Shown piece after piece: positions 14,061 to 25,400 of a stretch of DNA of 64,000 bases. The stretch covers positions 5,936,610 to 6,000,609 of the forward strand of contig CM067095.1 in assembly GCA_034008185.1 (NCBI GenBank), written 5' to 3'. The notes under the pieces were generated by a model. That model was not told the DNA's origin. It did no database searches and saw nothing but the letters and a program-made list of their open reading frames with translations. The stretch is from Gorsachius magnificus (lineage: Eukaryota > Chordata > Aves > Pelecaniformes > Ardeidae). Each line of letters starts with the position of its first letter. Position 1 is the stretch's first letter. The position numbers and the translations under genes are program-made.

Positions 14061-14106
14061 CCCGCCGCCGCCCGCCGCCGCCGCCGCCCGCCGCCGCCGC
14101 CGCCGA
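14061..14106. repeat. (CCG)n/(CCCG)n triplet repeat
   Basis: Imperfect CCG triplets are interrupted by extra C residues. It is located in the presumed FBRSL1 promoter or distal 5' UTR, where such repeats are polymorphic and can attract methylation when long. Confidence 0.85.
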
Positions 14107-14334
14107 CCCCTCCTCGCCGGGCGCCGCCGGCGGCTCGCAGCCCCCCGCCGGCGCGGCGCGGCGCCCCCTCCGCCGCCGCCGCCCGCTGCCGGATGGCGCT
14201 CGCCCGCCCGCCCCAGCCCGGCCGCCCGCGGCGCGGCGCAGCCCCGGCCCCCAGAAGCCGCTCAGTCGGCGCTGCCCGGATGCCGCCCCTCCTCCCCGTC
14301 CCGCTCTCGCCTCACGGGGCCGGTTGAGCCCCCG

Positions 14335-14770
14335 GGAAATGGAGCGGGGCACTCGCGGGGCGGCGAGAGGGGCTGGTCGGGGGCGAGGGACGAGCGGGAG
14401 GGGACGGGGGTCGCGGTGGGGGCCAGGGGCGGCCTGGGGGGGAGCGGGGAGGAGCTGCGGGTTCAACGGTGAAGCGAAGGACGAGCGGAGGGGCCAAGGG
14501 ATGAGGCAGGGAGGAGGGATGACCTGAGGGATGGCTGGGGGCTTAAACGGTGGGCTGAGGGATGGACGGGTGGGGGATTGGGGACAAGGTGAGGGACACA
14601 GGAAGAGCTGAGGGACAAGCCAGGGAGCTATCTGGGGGCCAAGTTTGGGCACAGGCTGGTGATGAGGGCGCAGGGGCAGAGGAGCTGGGCAGCCAGAGCT
14701 GTAGGTGGGACATGGAGCAGCACACGGGGGCCGAGGATGAAGGCCGGGGTCATGGAGACGGAGGCAGGAG
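14335..14770 (+). other. G-skewed, degenerate GAGGGA-type repeat region upstream of the promoter
   Basis: The plus strand is strongly G-rich: in 14341-14400 I count 37 G and 12 C. From 14500 on, loosely repeated words such as GAGGGATG, TGAGGGA and GGGACA recur about every 25-40 bases, suggesting an old degenerate minisatellite. No convincing protein is encoded. The 191-codon plus-strand frame starting at 14562 is low-complexity and includes the tandem repeat beyond it. Confidence 0.55.
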
Positions 14771-14910
14771 ACCCTTCCTGTTCGTTACCCCCTGCTCCCC
14801 ATCCGTCCATCTTGCTGAGGTTTCATACGGGCTCTGCAACGCAGGAGGTGGCTGCAGTTCCCTTCCTGTTTCCCTGCCGTTCTGGGGCCCTCTCCCCTCT
14901 CCAGGATCAC

Positions 14911-15000
14911 CTTGGCCAACGCTTGGTCCCTGGGCACTTCCCTGGCCAACGCTTGGTCCCTGGGCACTTCCCTGGCCCAGGCTTGGTCCCTGGGCACTGC
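14911..15000. repeat. Tandem repeat, three copies of a 30 bp unit
   Basis: Three consecutive 30-base units share the core GCTTGGTCCCTGGGCACT. Copies 1 and 2 differ by one base, and copy 3 diverges at its start (CCCAG for CCAAC) and end (TGC for TTC). Because 30 is divisible by three, any frame across it repeats a 10-residue block, but there is no evidence that it is translated. Confidence 0.95.
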
Positions 15001-18000
15001 ATGGCACCCAAGGGACCGGCGTGGTGGCCGACACAGCAGCTGTGCGTGGCCCAGCCCCAGGGACGGCGCTGAGGGAGGTGTGCCTGGATCAGGGCCCCGG
15101 CGCAGAGCACCGGCTGTCCCACATATCGCAATGGTAGCAGGACATAATCCTCCTGTTATCATCTTTTATTGCACGCAGTCAGATATTACCATGTTACCGT
15201 CACTCCTGGGTACTCCCTTCCTTGTGTGTGGCTGGCTTTGCTCCATTTGACTGACTTGGCTCCATTCCTTACATCTTTGGCTGCTTTCACCTTCCCCCGG
15301 GGGGTAGCCTCCAGTTCTGGATGCAAGAGAAGTTAGAAGGAAGTTGTGAAATAAAACCTGAAGAAGTCCGCTGAGCTTCATAAATAAGTGTGTGTGGGGG
15401 GGAGGAAATCCATGAAGGAGATCCATTGTTAGCGGGTGCCGTGGAAGTAAGGGAAGCCAAAAGAGCCTCCTGCTACCTGTTCTGACTGGTGTTCCCATTT
15501 GGCCATCACCAGGGATGGTGGCTTCCGCAGGCCGGTGCCCCCAGCAGCGGCAGGCTGGTAGCTGGGTATCTAATGCACCCATCAAAAGGCTTTGACGTGG
15601 GGGACTGCCATGCCCACCGTTCCTTGGTTTTCTCATATTCCTGACCTAAAAACGGAGCAGTTGAAAATGAGCCTCCTTCCACCTGGCCCCAACAGGCTCT
15701 TGTAGAGGGGTTTGTGGTGTGTGGCAACGACGTTCCCCTACCTTACTTAAACGAGAGCTAAAATAAAATAAATACCACCTTTTTAAAATGGAGCATAGAA
15801 ACATCATTTAAGTTTAAGCAATTTAAAACCAAAGGTAGAAATCCCCACGTGCAGTACAAAGCCTCTTAATGCAAGGAGTCATTCATGCATGGCATGCCTC
15901 AATCACACTTGTGTCGGTGTCATTCGTGTCCTAATAAAATCCTATAATCTTTTGCGTGCCAATTAAACAAGGAAGATAGCTAAGCCTAGCTGCTTCCTTG
16001 GGTAATTACAGGCTAGTGGAGAGTCAGACAGTTATCTGCCGTGGGTTTTGCTGGACTGTGGATTTCCAGTGGAGTGTTTTCTCTCCTCCAGTTTCTTTAA
16101 GGGACAGCACTATAACTCCTTAGATGTACGGTGTTTTAAAGCTATAACCAAGATCCAGGGGATGGTTGTTAACAAAAGAGCTGGAGTTTAGATGCACCCA
16201 GTTAAACACTGGATTGAGCTTAACTGTATTTGCTTTACCAATATTTTAAGAGTCAGTTCCTAGAAAAGAGCATTTACACTGAGTTCAATAAGGTATTTTT
16301 ACATTTGCAAGCCTGTCCTTTAATTTACAAAGTAATTTTTATATTGCTTATAAGTAAATCATAAGGGTCAACCATTAAAAAAGATAAACTGGGGGATTTA
16401 TAACAGTTTCTCTTGGTAGCGCCCATTTCAGACCTGTTGTGCTTTAGGCCCTCCGTCATTAATATGCATTTCTAGTTCTCTTTTTTTCCATTCACTTCCA
16501 AATTTGCTGACCAGCAAGGACAGTGGAAATTGCCTGTAAAGTTCCTTTCTTTATTTCCTGTCAGCAGGGTCATCAAGATTCTCATCCCGCTTACATGTTT
16601 ATGTACAGGAGTTTAATGTCACTGAACGTAAACCAAAGGTGCCTTCTGGGGAAAGTTGTGAATACATTTTTTTTTTCAATTAACTCCACAAATTCAGCAG
16701 CACTGTGATTCTCCATAGCTATCCCCCCATTTTGTCTGTATGTATATTTTCGTTGAGAGATGCAGTGGAAGGGTCATCCAAAGGAGTTAACAAAATCAAA
16801 CAGTCCACATGTGAAAGGATGCCTTGATTTGAAGCAGCATCTCCGAATCAATCGCGCCTTTCCTTCCACCAAGGCAATTTCACATTTTCAATAGAAGGCA
16901 GACATAACAGTGATTTCCCCCCTCCCAGCATCAAATGGCTTTCTGCACAATGATATTCATCATGTTATAACTCCAGGTAAATGATAATGGATCAGAGGGA
17001 ATGAAAACAGATGGATGTGAAAACAGACAATTCCCTGCCACGAACCTGGGAGCCCTCCACCGCTGCCTAGTCCGTTCATTCAGCTCATAATTGTATTAGG
17101 CATTCCAACAATAGAGAGGCCTTCTTCATTAATCCTGAATTTACTGAAAAGAAGCTTTGCAGACTATAGCTCTTTCGGTGCTTAGACAACACCAGGCAAA
17201 ATTTACCACAGGCTTAAATGGATAAAACTCAGCTAGACAGAAACTAGCACAGAAAATTCCAAAAGAAGGAAGAGAGATGGGCCAGCGAGACGGAGGAGAA
17301 GGACAACCTGGGGACAACCCTGCGGGCGGACAGGAGATGTTTGAGCACCTTTGCAACAGAGCTGCAGCTTGGGTGAGACCAAGGAAACATATAGAAAAGC
17401 TTTCCTCGTGCTGGAGTGCAGGCGTAGCTGAACTTGACCGATAGCAGGCCTGCATTTGATCCCATTTTCTCTTTCCAGGCACCAGCCCACAGCTAGCCAC
17501 ATGAGCCCATGGCTGCCAAGCCCTGCCATGTGATGGGGCACAACCTTTTTGTAACCCTGGTCTGCATCAGGTGACTGGGGCTAAGCAATACAGATCAAGT
17601 CTCTTACCAGCTGTCCTGTGAGTCAGACCTTGATTACAATATTGACATTAACATTTTAATCACCTGCACGCTGCTGCAGATTTTAACGACCAGCTTCCTA
17701 TGCCTTTGCTTTTGGAGGATCAGAAATGAGACCCTTTTATGGAGCTGGAGTGAGTACAGCAGCTACCGCAGCAGTAAACATGGCATTGGTCTCGCCGTGA
17801 GCCTGCCCCTGGACATTAACCTTGGTGGCACTGGAACACCTCACTGGAACGGGGACTTTGTTCTCAATTACCCTATTCCTGTGTCTGGGGCAGGGCTGGA
17901 AGTTATGAAAAGAGGAGAAAGGCGTTGCTTTTGTATTCTCTGTAGCCTGAGGTGATGTGAAAATCTACCCAGTCCCTGTCTAACTATCATTTTCAGATTC

Positions 18001-18768
18001 CCAGGGACTTTAATCAGAGCAGAGTAATCCAGAGACTTCCATCATCCTGTGGAGCTGGAAGCAGGGCTGCTGTTATACTTTCCCTGCCTTGTGCCATTAG
18101 AGCAAGGTGAAGAAACTTCAGTGCAAATGAGAATCAGGCCCCAAATCCGTGGTGTTCCTCTCACCCCAAACGTATTCCACAATCTGTTGCAAACAGGGCA
18201 AGCTGAATCTGCGAGGCCTCGCTCTGTTAAAGACTGTCATGTCCAAGGTGGAAGGACAACCAAAAGGTCAGAATAAATAAAATGAATACAGAATTGCTTA
18301 AGGCAATAAAAAGAGACCACAGGCTGCCACTGCAGTTCTGACATGCACCAGAACGTATGCCAAGATGTTAAATAAGCTGGTTTTTGCATCACTGGCTTTA
18401 GCTGTTTTCTGTTGTTTCTCCCCCTGCTACCCCACACCTCTGCTAAAATGATCAGGCCTTAACCACTTCCACAAACATGGGCTGCCTTTATCGCTTGCTT
18501 CATCATGGTCATTTGCACTGAAAATACATAATCACTGTCAGAGTACAAAGAATCATTACGAATAATTAGTTACTTCCAATATGGCAAGTCAGTCTCATAA
18601 ATCTTGAATATTTGGCTTTGGTTTTGGAAAGAGGTTCCTTAATGGCTACACTTGTGAGACTCTGTTAATTGATATAAAATTGTATTCAAAATTAAATTTG
18701 TTTTAACAGATCTAAATCACCCCAATAAATCTGCCTCAGCCTATCTGCTTTAAGGGTTCAAGTACGCC
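15001..18768. other. Upstream intergenic sequence, no gene seen
   Basis: This is moderately AT-rich unique-looking DNA upstream of FBRSL1. Frames are short and unrecognised. A block at about 16830-17140 has the texture of a conserved non-coding element. No RNA gene or repeat family is identified here. Confidence 0.6.
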
Positions 18769-18792
18769 TTTTTTTTTTTTTTTTTTTTTTTT
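18769..18792 (+). repeat. T24 homopolymer followed by C6
   Basis: A 24-base T-run directly followed by CCCCCC. Confidence 0.95.
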
Positions 18793-20212
18793 CCCCCCTG
18801 TGGGAGAAAGTGTGCACTTGCAATCAATGCATAGATGGCTGCATCTGACTCTCCCCTCATTTACTAACTGCTTCCATATGCTGACACCAGGCTGATTTTG
18901 CTGGGAAGGCATAAAGGAAGGGGCTGGGGGGTGCAGCCCTGGCCCAGCTGCGGTGGTTTGGGGGGACTTAGTGTTCCTGCCGGGTTGCTGTGCGGGGAGT
19001 GTGGTGCGGTTTTAGCCTGTCTGTGCAAAAGGATTTGTCTGCTTCTGTTCTGAGTGGGCAAAAGAGAGGTGAGAGAATTTTAACAAGAAAAAGAAAGGGT
19101 TCAGGTCTATCTGTAATAGTCACATGTTGATGTTTTATGGGTAATAGTAGTGTGAATGGTAGTTCTTATGATGTTGGGTTTTTTTCCTTCAGAAAAAGTG
19201 TCTTTTTCATCTGATATAATGGGTGAGAGAAGGTGATAGTTAAAAACAGTAGCTTAATTTTATTTCACTGTATATACTCTGTTCAGCTCTTGTTTTAGGG
19301 GAGGAAGTTACTATCTTTCTCCTTATTTTAAACTGAAGAAACAGAGATACAGAGAGAGAAACCCAGTGTTCTTCTCCCATAACCTCTCTGGGAGGCTGTC
19401 TTGCTCACCTATGCAATGGGGAGCACAAATGCTTCCTGAGATCCTGTGTGGTAAAAATCTGTTGGATGTAAAGGGGGAATTCTTCCTCTTTGCTGTTACT
19501 CTTATCTCCAATCTCTTTCTAATTTTTTTTTTTTTCTCCCCCAGAGATTCTTTCTTGCCTACTTCATCTCAGTAAAACTTTCCCCACCCTTCTCCTTACC
19601 TAAGTTGCTGCCTGTATTTTTGCCTGCCTGATCTCCCTCAGGTTCTAGCTGTCGAACTTGTTCCATGTGGGCAGGCTCCGACTCCTGCCTGCGGCCCTGC
19701 GAAGGTGGGTGCTCTCCGCCCAGGGATCTGCCCGCGCATGGGTCCGAAGCCAGGAGGCTGTGAGCCTCGCAGGGTACGTGCTGCCTCTGGCTTCTTGCGG
19801 GTAAAGTCTGGAAACTGCCGTGTCTGTTGTCAGGCCCTGCAGCATGATGATTGGTAACTAATAGTATGTCTTGCTTGACTAGGTATGCCTAAATCCTGTT
19901 GGGCTCAGTGATCTATTTAATGATTCTTTTACGTGCTTTTCGAATGTTGCTAGTGTACAGCCACCGCCTTCGGTGCTCTATATGTTGCGCGACACAGTGT
20001 ATTTAGGGGTGAATAAAAGTGGAAATCTTCTCAGCCAGCTTTATTAGGTGCAACTGTTGGTAATTTTCCTTGGATAGGAATTGCTTCTGTTTCCAAGTGC
20101 ATTGTATGTTGGGCTTATTTTACTCTTAAGTTTGTTAAAGTAATACAGTTTACTTTTATTCTCTCAGTGTATATTAACAATCAGCTAATAGTTGAAAGAA
20201 AAAATGCCCCTT

Positions 20213-20250
20213 AAAAAAAAAAAACACAACCCACAAACCCAAACAAAACA
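20213..20250 (+). repeat. A12 plus A/C-rich tract
   Basis: An A-run is followed by CACAACCCACAAACCCAAAC-type sequence. Confidence 0.85.
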
Positions 20251-22429
20251 CCCACCCTGGGAAGCTCAAGGCTGTAAATATGTTTTCCTGTTCCAAGCCT
20301 GGAAACTGGGGTGAAAGCTAGTAAAAACTAACTTGGAGAAGATCTATCTGGCAATCCACAACTTCCAGAGCTCTCCTAATGAAGGCTGGCAGGGCACGCA
20401 AATGTAATGTGTGGTCAGCTACTTATGATAAACAGGTGCTAAAACTTTTCTGCAATATTTCCTCCAATAATTTTTTGTCTCTAAAGCAGTCATCAGGAAG
20501 ATGTCTCATCTTAATTACAGTATCTGGGAGCAAGGAGTTTACTGGTATCTATGTAACTTGCTAAAAAGGCTTCTCTGCACCAGGGATTTTAGCTCTCTGT
20601 GTACCAGCAGCAGGTGAAAACACAAATGTAGACTGGCAAAATCACAACGATACATAATTTATACTGGGTCAAGTTAACCTTCGTGGAAAGTAGGTGAGCT
20701 GGACAAGTGTTAAACAGGGCTTCGCCCTCACTTGTCGATGCCTGTAATGGGGAATTTATTCCCCAAATGGGCAAGGCTTAGCAAACTACTGCACAGTTGT
20801 ATTTGGGTGGTCAGACCAACTCTGCACAAGCTACAGCAGAAGTGGACTCAAAGATACTTAGGAGAATATAATAGTTAAAATGTTGGCTTGGCTGCCTGGA
20901 ATCATTTTGCAATGAGGGGTAGAACTGGAAGCTGAATAAAAAGAAAACAGGAAAGATTGAAACGGATCACTTGATGTTAGTGTGTGTAATAAGGACTGAA
21001 TTATTCTTAACACAGAGGACTATTTTTTTGCATGTGCCTCATACTATTGCTAATCTTCTGTTGTTCTTCATCTGATTCACTGGTTTAATTTCACTTCTGC
21101 AAAGGAAGCAAGGAGCCTCGATTCACGAGGGGACTGGGAGGGCCTTTGGAAAGGGGGTGTATTGAATTTCAGAAAGCATTTTACAAGAAGGTAGCCCGTC
21201 ACAGTCTTGTGCTATAGGACTTCCTTTGGAAGCATATATTTCTCCCCCATAAGTCTTTTGAACGGTTTTATACCACACATGTTTCAAGAGAATTAAATCA
21301 ATAACAATCTGTACCTTTCTAACCTGAAATGCAAGCTCTGCACGGCAGGAGATCAAGCTATGCAATTAACTGTTGTCCTTTCAAAGGAATTCTGACAGAT
21401 ATTTATAGTTTACTGTATTCCATTTTCCTGCCATTGGAATATAACAGTACAACTGAATGCAGCTGACTGGAACTATGAAATAATTATAGCAATAACTATT
21501 TCCTTCTCTACTGGGGAAATATTGTAATGTGCTGAACGTGGGAACTGCTGATGTTCTTACCCCTCAGAATTCAGCCCTTACCTAGGGATGCATGATAAAC
21601 TAAAGGTAAGTCACCCAAGGGAGATTTTTTTTTTGTTTTCCATTACCTACAGCTTTTTTCTAATGTCATGTTCTAAATCTCACATTCAGCTTGACGTTGA
21701 ATGAATCAACGCGGTACAAATAAATACACTTTAAAAAGCTTTCTAAATTTGGGCACGGTCAGTGTATGAAGTAGAAAGACTTCTCTGTAGTAAAATAAGT
21801 CATATCTTTGTGTGGGAGGCTGGAACAGTTATTAAGAAGAAACTATGTGATATTACCAGAAGTGAATAGATTGGCATTTGACTGCTAGGCACTTTGCAGA
21901 TTTCAATATAAAGGCACTTATTTTATACCCTGAGCTGTCACTGTAACTTACGTGCTCATGCTGGTGACTTAGTAGCATAATGACAGGCCGTTGTTACTAA
22001 GCTAATTAATTTTAAGCAATCTTTCCTAACAGTATGCTTGAGAATTACATTCATTTGCTGCAAACTTATGAGACATTGATGCATCAGGAAAACAGTGATG
22101 CTGAATCTTTGAGCCACCTCTCCTGCTAGCTCAGTACGAGTCTCTTGTCAGAGGGTATTTGCGTTGTTGCGTGCTTTAAATCTGAAGCTTGATTTGCCTC
22201 TTACTAATTGTAATCTCCTCACTACTTTGCTTTATGGCTGTAAACCAGTGGAGGTACCCTGTAGGTTCCAACCACCTGTCAGTTCTGCCACTCAGCCATT
22301 TTCCATCAGGTGGGCTGAAGGTCTGCAGATGGCTTACTGGGACCTAGCAAGTTGCAAACTGGGATCAGATTTAACTGTTTCTTGACTAAGATGCTTTTGG
22401 GAGCTGTGTGGTGGAGGGGGGTGGGTTGG

Positions 22430-22452
22430 TTTTTTTTTGTAAAAAAAAAAAA
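22430..22452. repeat. T-run/A-run hairpin
   Basis: T9, GT, then A12. The complementary runs are separated by two bases. Confidence 0.85.
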
Positions 22453-25400
22453 GTTCAATAAGGCCAGAGTAGGAAACATCTCTTCAAATCAAAGGAAGTC
22501 TGGGCATTATTTTCCTAACAGTGTTCACCAAAAGAGGTAGAAAAGCAATGTCCAGTTGCCCTCCACCTTTACCCACATTGGCTGGGCATGAAGTCAAATC
22601 CTTCCTCCAACAAGAAAAGAATGAGAATGGGGAAGAGAAACTATCCTTGCTTCATTCTCACAGGTGGCACAAACTCCTGTGGTTGTTGAGTAATATTGTA
22701 TTGTGAGGCTGCCTCAAGAAAATGATGGCACAGAGTCATTCCTAAGTAACAGTTCTGTTTTGGTGCCCCCCCTTGTATTAAGACTGGGAGGGTAAGTGGT
22801 GGTACTGTAACAGGAGGAAAAATCCCACAACCAGCTTCTCCCAAGTTTACATTTCCTGGGAGTGTTGTCAGAAATGTCAAGTCCAGTAGAAGGAAAGAAG
22901 TTAAGGAAATGGGGGATGTCTTCTAAACTAACCTGGTTATCATTAGGGGTTTTTTTCCACATGAGGCTCTTATCCAGAATGCAGCTCTCTGCTAGACCCA
23001 CTGGTGTAGCAAAGCACAGGTCTGTGACCCAGCCTGTGGGGCTCAGCTTCTGGAAGTTCACTTTTGTGCATTAAAGAGAAGAAGATTTGGGCTTTCTGCA
23101 CAGTGAGCTGGTGTGTGCATGAGGATCAATGCTATAGCTGAGAGCTCTTCCCTGGAGAGGTCTGCAACAACCAGTACATTATTTATGTGCTCTTCTCACG
23201 TTTCCCTGTGTGTTATGTAAATACTAATCAAGGTGAAATTGGACTCAGCCCTGTCTAATTTTGACTTCAGTTTATTTTGGCAATATCCAAGCAGAGGTCA
23301 GTTGCTAAATGGTCTGCTAGAGGGGCCCTGAGGTTTTCTAACACTTTGTGTGGGTTTCAGGCAGAGACTCTGCATAGGCTCATTGCTGACTGTTGGAATC
23401 CCGGGAGCCGGAGCTCTGTTGTCCCCAAGCCTCGCACTCTCCTCTGCTTACAGCAGGAATGGGAAAATATCAAGTCCTATCCAGCCATTGCCCTTTGACC
23501 GCAGCTGATGTTACTCATTCAGATAAGCAGCAGCATGTTTTATTCCATTTAGCCAAAGTTTTGTTAGCTGCTTGCATCCTCTCCCCATATCCTTGAGTTT
23601 TTCTCTCTGTGTTTGACTCTTCCAGTGCGTTTTCATTCCAGTTCAACTGGTAGCAGGGGGTTTATTTGGGAATACTTCATAGTTTTTAACTTGTTTTGTG
23701 GTTCCAGGAGTCTAGTTGTGGTTGGTTGTATTTACTTGCTTATAACATCGTTGTATTTTTTCACCTGATTCTAGTGCTGGAAAAAAAAAGTCCCTTAGTG
23801 ACAGCTTTGCAAACCAAAGTCTCTTGTTCGTACGTGGTAAAAGCTGGTGCACTGTCAGGCTTCTTTAATGTGCATGGGTGTGCCTGCCAAGCAGGGCAGC
23901 TATTAGTTCTGTGCATGATGATGGTTTCTGTGATGAGCATGACTCTCTATTGGGAAATGAACTGCCAACACCTACTCATTTTTCATAGGCCAAATTACAG
24001 TGATCTTTCAGCTCTCTGAATTGCCTACACCTCAAAAAGAAAGTCCCTAGGACCCTTTAGAGCTATGCTAATGAAATAGCTGGGGCTGAGCAGCTATTCT
24101 GTAAGCAGGAGCCACCTCCATGAATTTAGCCATTTGCTTTCTGCCTGGCAGACTCCTGATGCACTTGATGTACTTCACCCCCTCCTCTTTTTTTTTATGC
24201 TTGGGGTCGAGGAAGCTTTTGGGTGCTTGTTGCTCAAGCTTCCTTGGCTGTGATTAAACTGAAGGAAGAGGATTTAAGTCAGTGAAACTTTATTCTTAGA
24301 GTTCTGTGTGTCTCTGAGAAGCTCAAAGGCATCAGCAAAGAGAAAACAAATTAAAGGCATTACTACTTTTTCTTGACGGAAGGGGAAAATCATTACCAGT
24401 AGCATTGCTGCTGAAAAAGGACAAATTCAGACTTTGGAAACAAAGGAGTCTGACTCAAAGAATTTAGACCTAACGCTGGACTTCAGATGCTTCCACACTT
24501 GTATCTTTGGGTTATCAGTAAGTTTTGTCTGTGCTTTCTAACCAAAGAGTTCCCCAGTGGTACTTACCAGCTCGAAGACTTGTGCTTGAGAATTTTTTTT
24601 CTTTCCTCCTCCTGTGGTTCTGGGGTTGTTCCTGACTTGGTCTAGCAGAAAAAAAGATGCTTAGTGGAGCTTTTGACTCAAAATAGCAGGACAAGGCCAG
24701 TAATAAACTTGTAATGGAGCAGTGCCCAGCAGATGGAGAGGACAGGGCCCTCGGTGAAATGGGAGCTGTGGGATCTGTCTCATCGAGCAACTGTCACATC
24801 TGCCTTCCTCCTCTAGGATGGCTATAGAGAATCCATACCATGCCTTAACTTCTCCCAGAGACTCAGGTGTGTGTCTGTATACAAAGATGACTTCAGTCTG
24901 TCTCTGGTTTTCCTAATGTTATGTCACAGCATGTGTGGATACACAGCTGCTTTTTGTTGTCTTCTGAAAAAGAAAATGCCTTTTTCCTCAGCGAAGAGCT
25001 CTTTACGTTCTGAGATTTGGACACCGTGGTCAAAATAATGCAAGGCTTTCCTTAAAGCCAAGCTTTCCAATGCAGTAGGACAGAAGGAATGCTATCAGAG
25101 AGTCAGTGTGAGCTTCAGAGCTACGCAGGTACTTAGAAGCATAATCCATCAGGTACTCTGATCTACAAGCCTGGCTGAAATCTTGCAGCCGTCAGCATGA
25201 CATTCCTCCCAATCACATTGAGTGTGTTGAATAGCTAATAGATGTTTTGAAAGGAGGACTTAAATTGGCTTCCCAAAATTCACCTCAAAAATACTGGGTC
25301 TGCCTACAGCTTGGATGTTAAGGTGTGATTTCAGTCCACTGTGATAAATCACTGACACCTGGGGTTTTTTGTTTCTTTTTTTTTCCTGAAGCTGCTGTTT

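Noticed and set aside
13823..14652. Overlapping 230-270 codon frames on both strands in the CpG island
   Set aside because: They consist of Pro/Ala/Arg/Gly runs produced by CCG/GCG-rich DNA with few stop codons, and show no family resemblance.
14562..15137. 191-codon plus-strand frame
   Set aside because: Low-complexity Gly/Pro/Trp content from G-rich DNA and the 30 bp tandem repeat. No recognisable domain; at most a non-coding divergent transcript.
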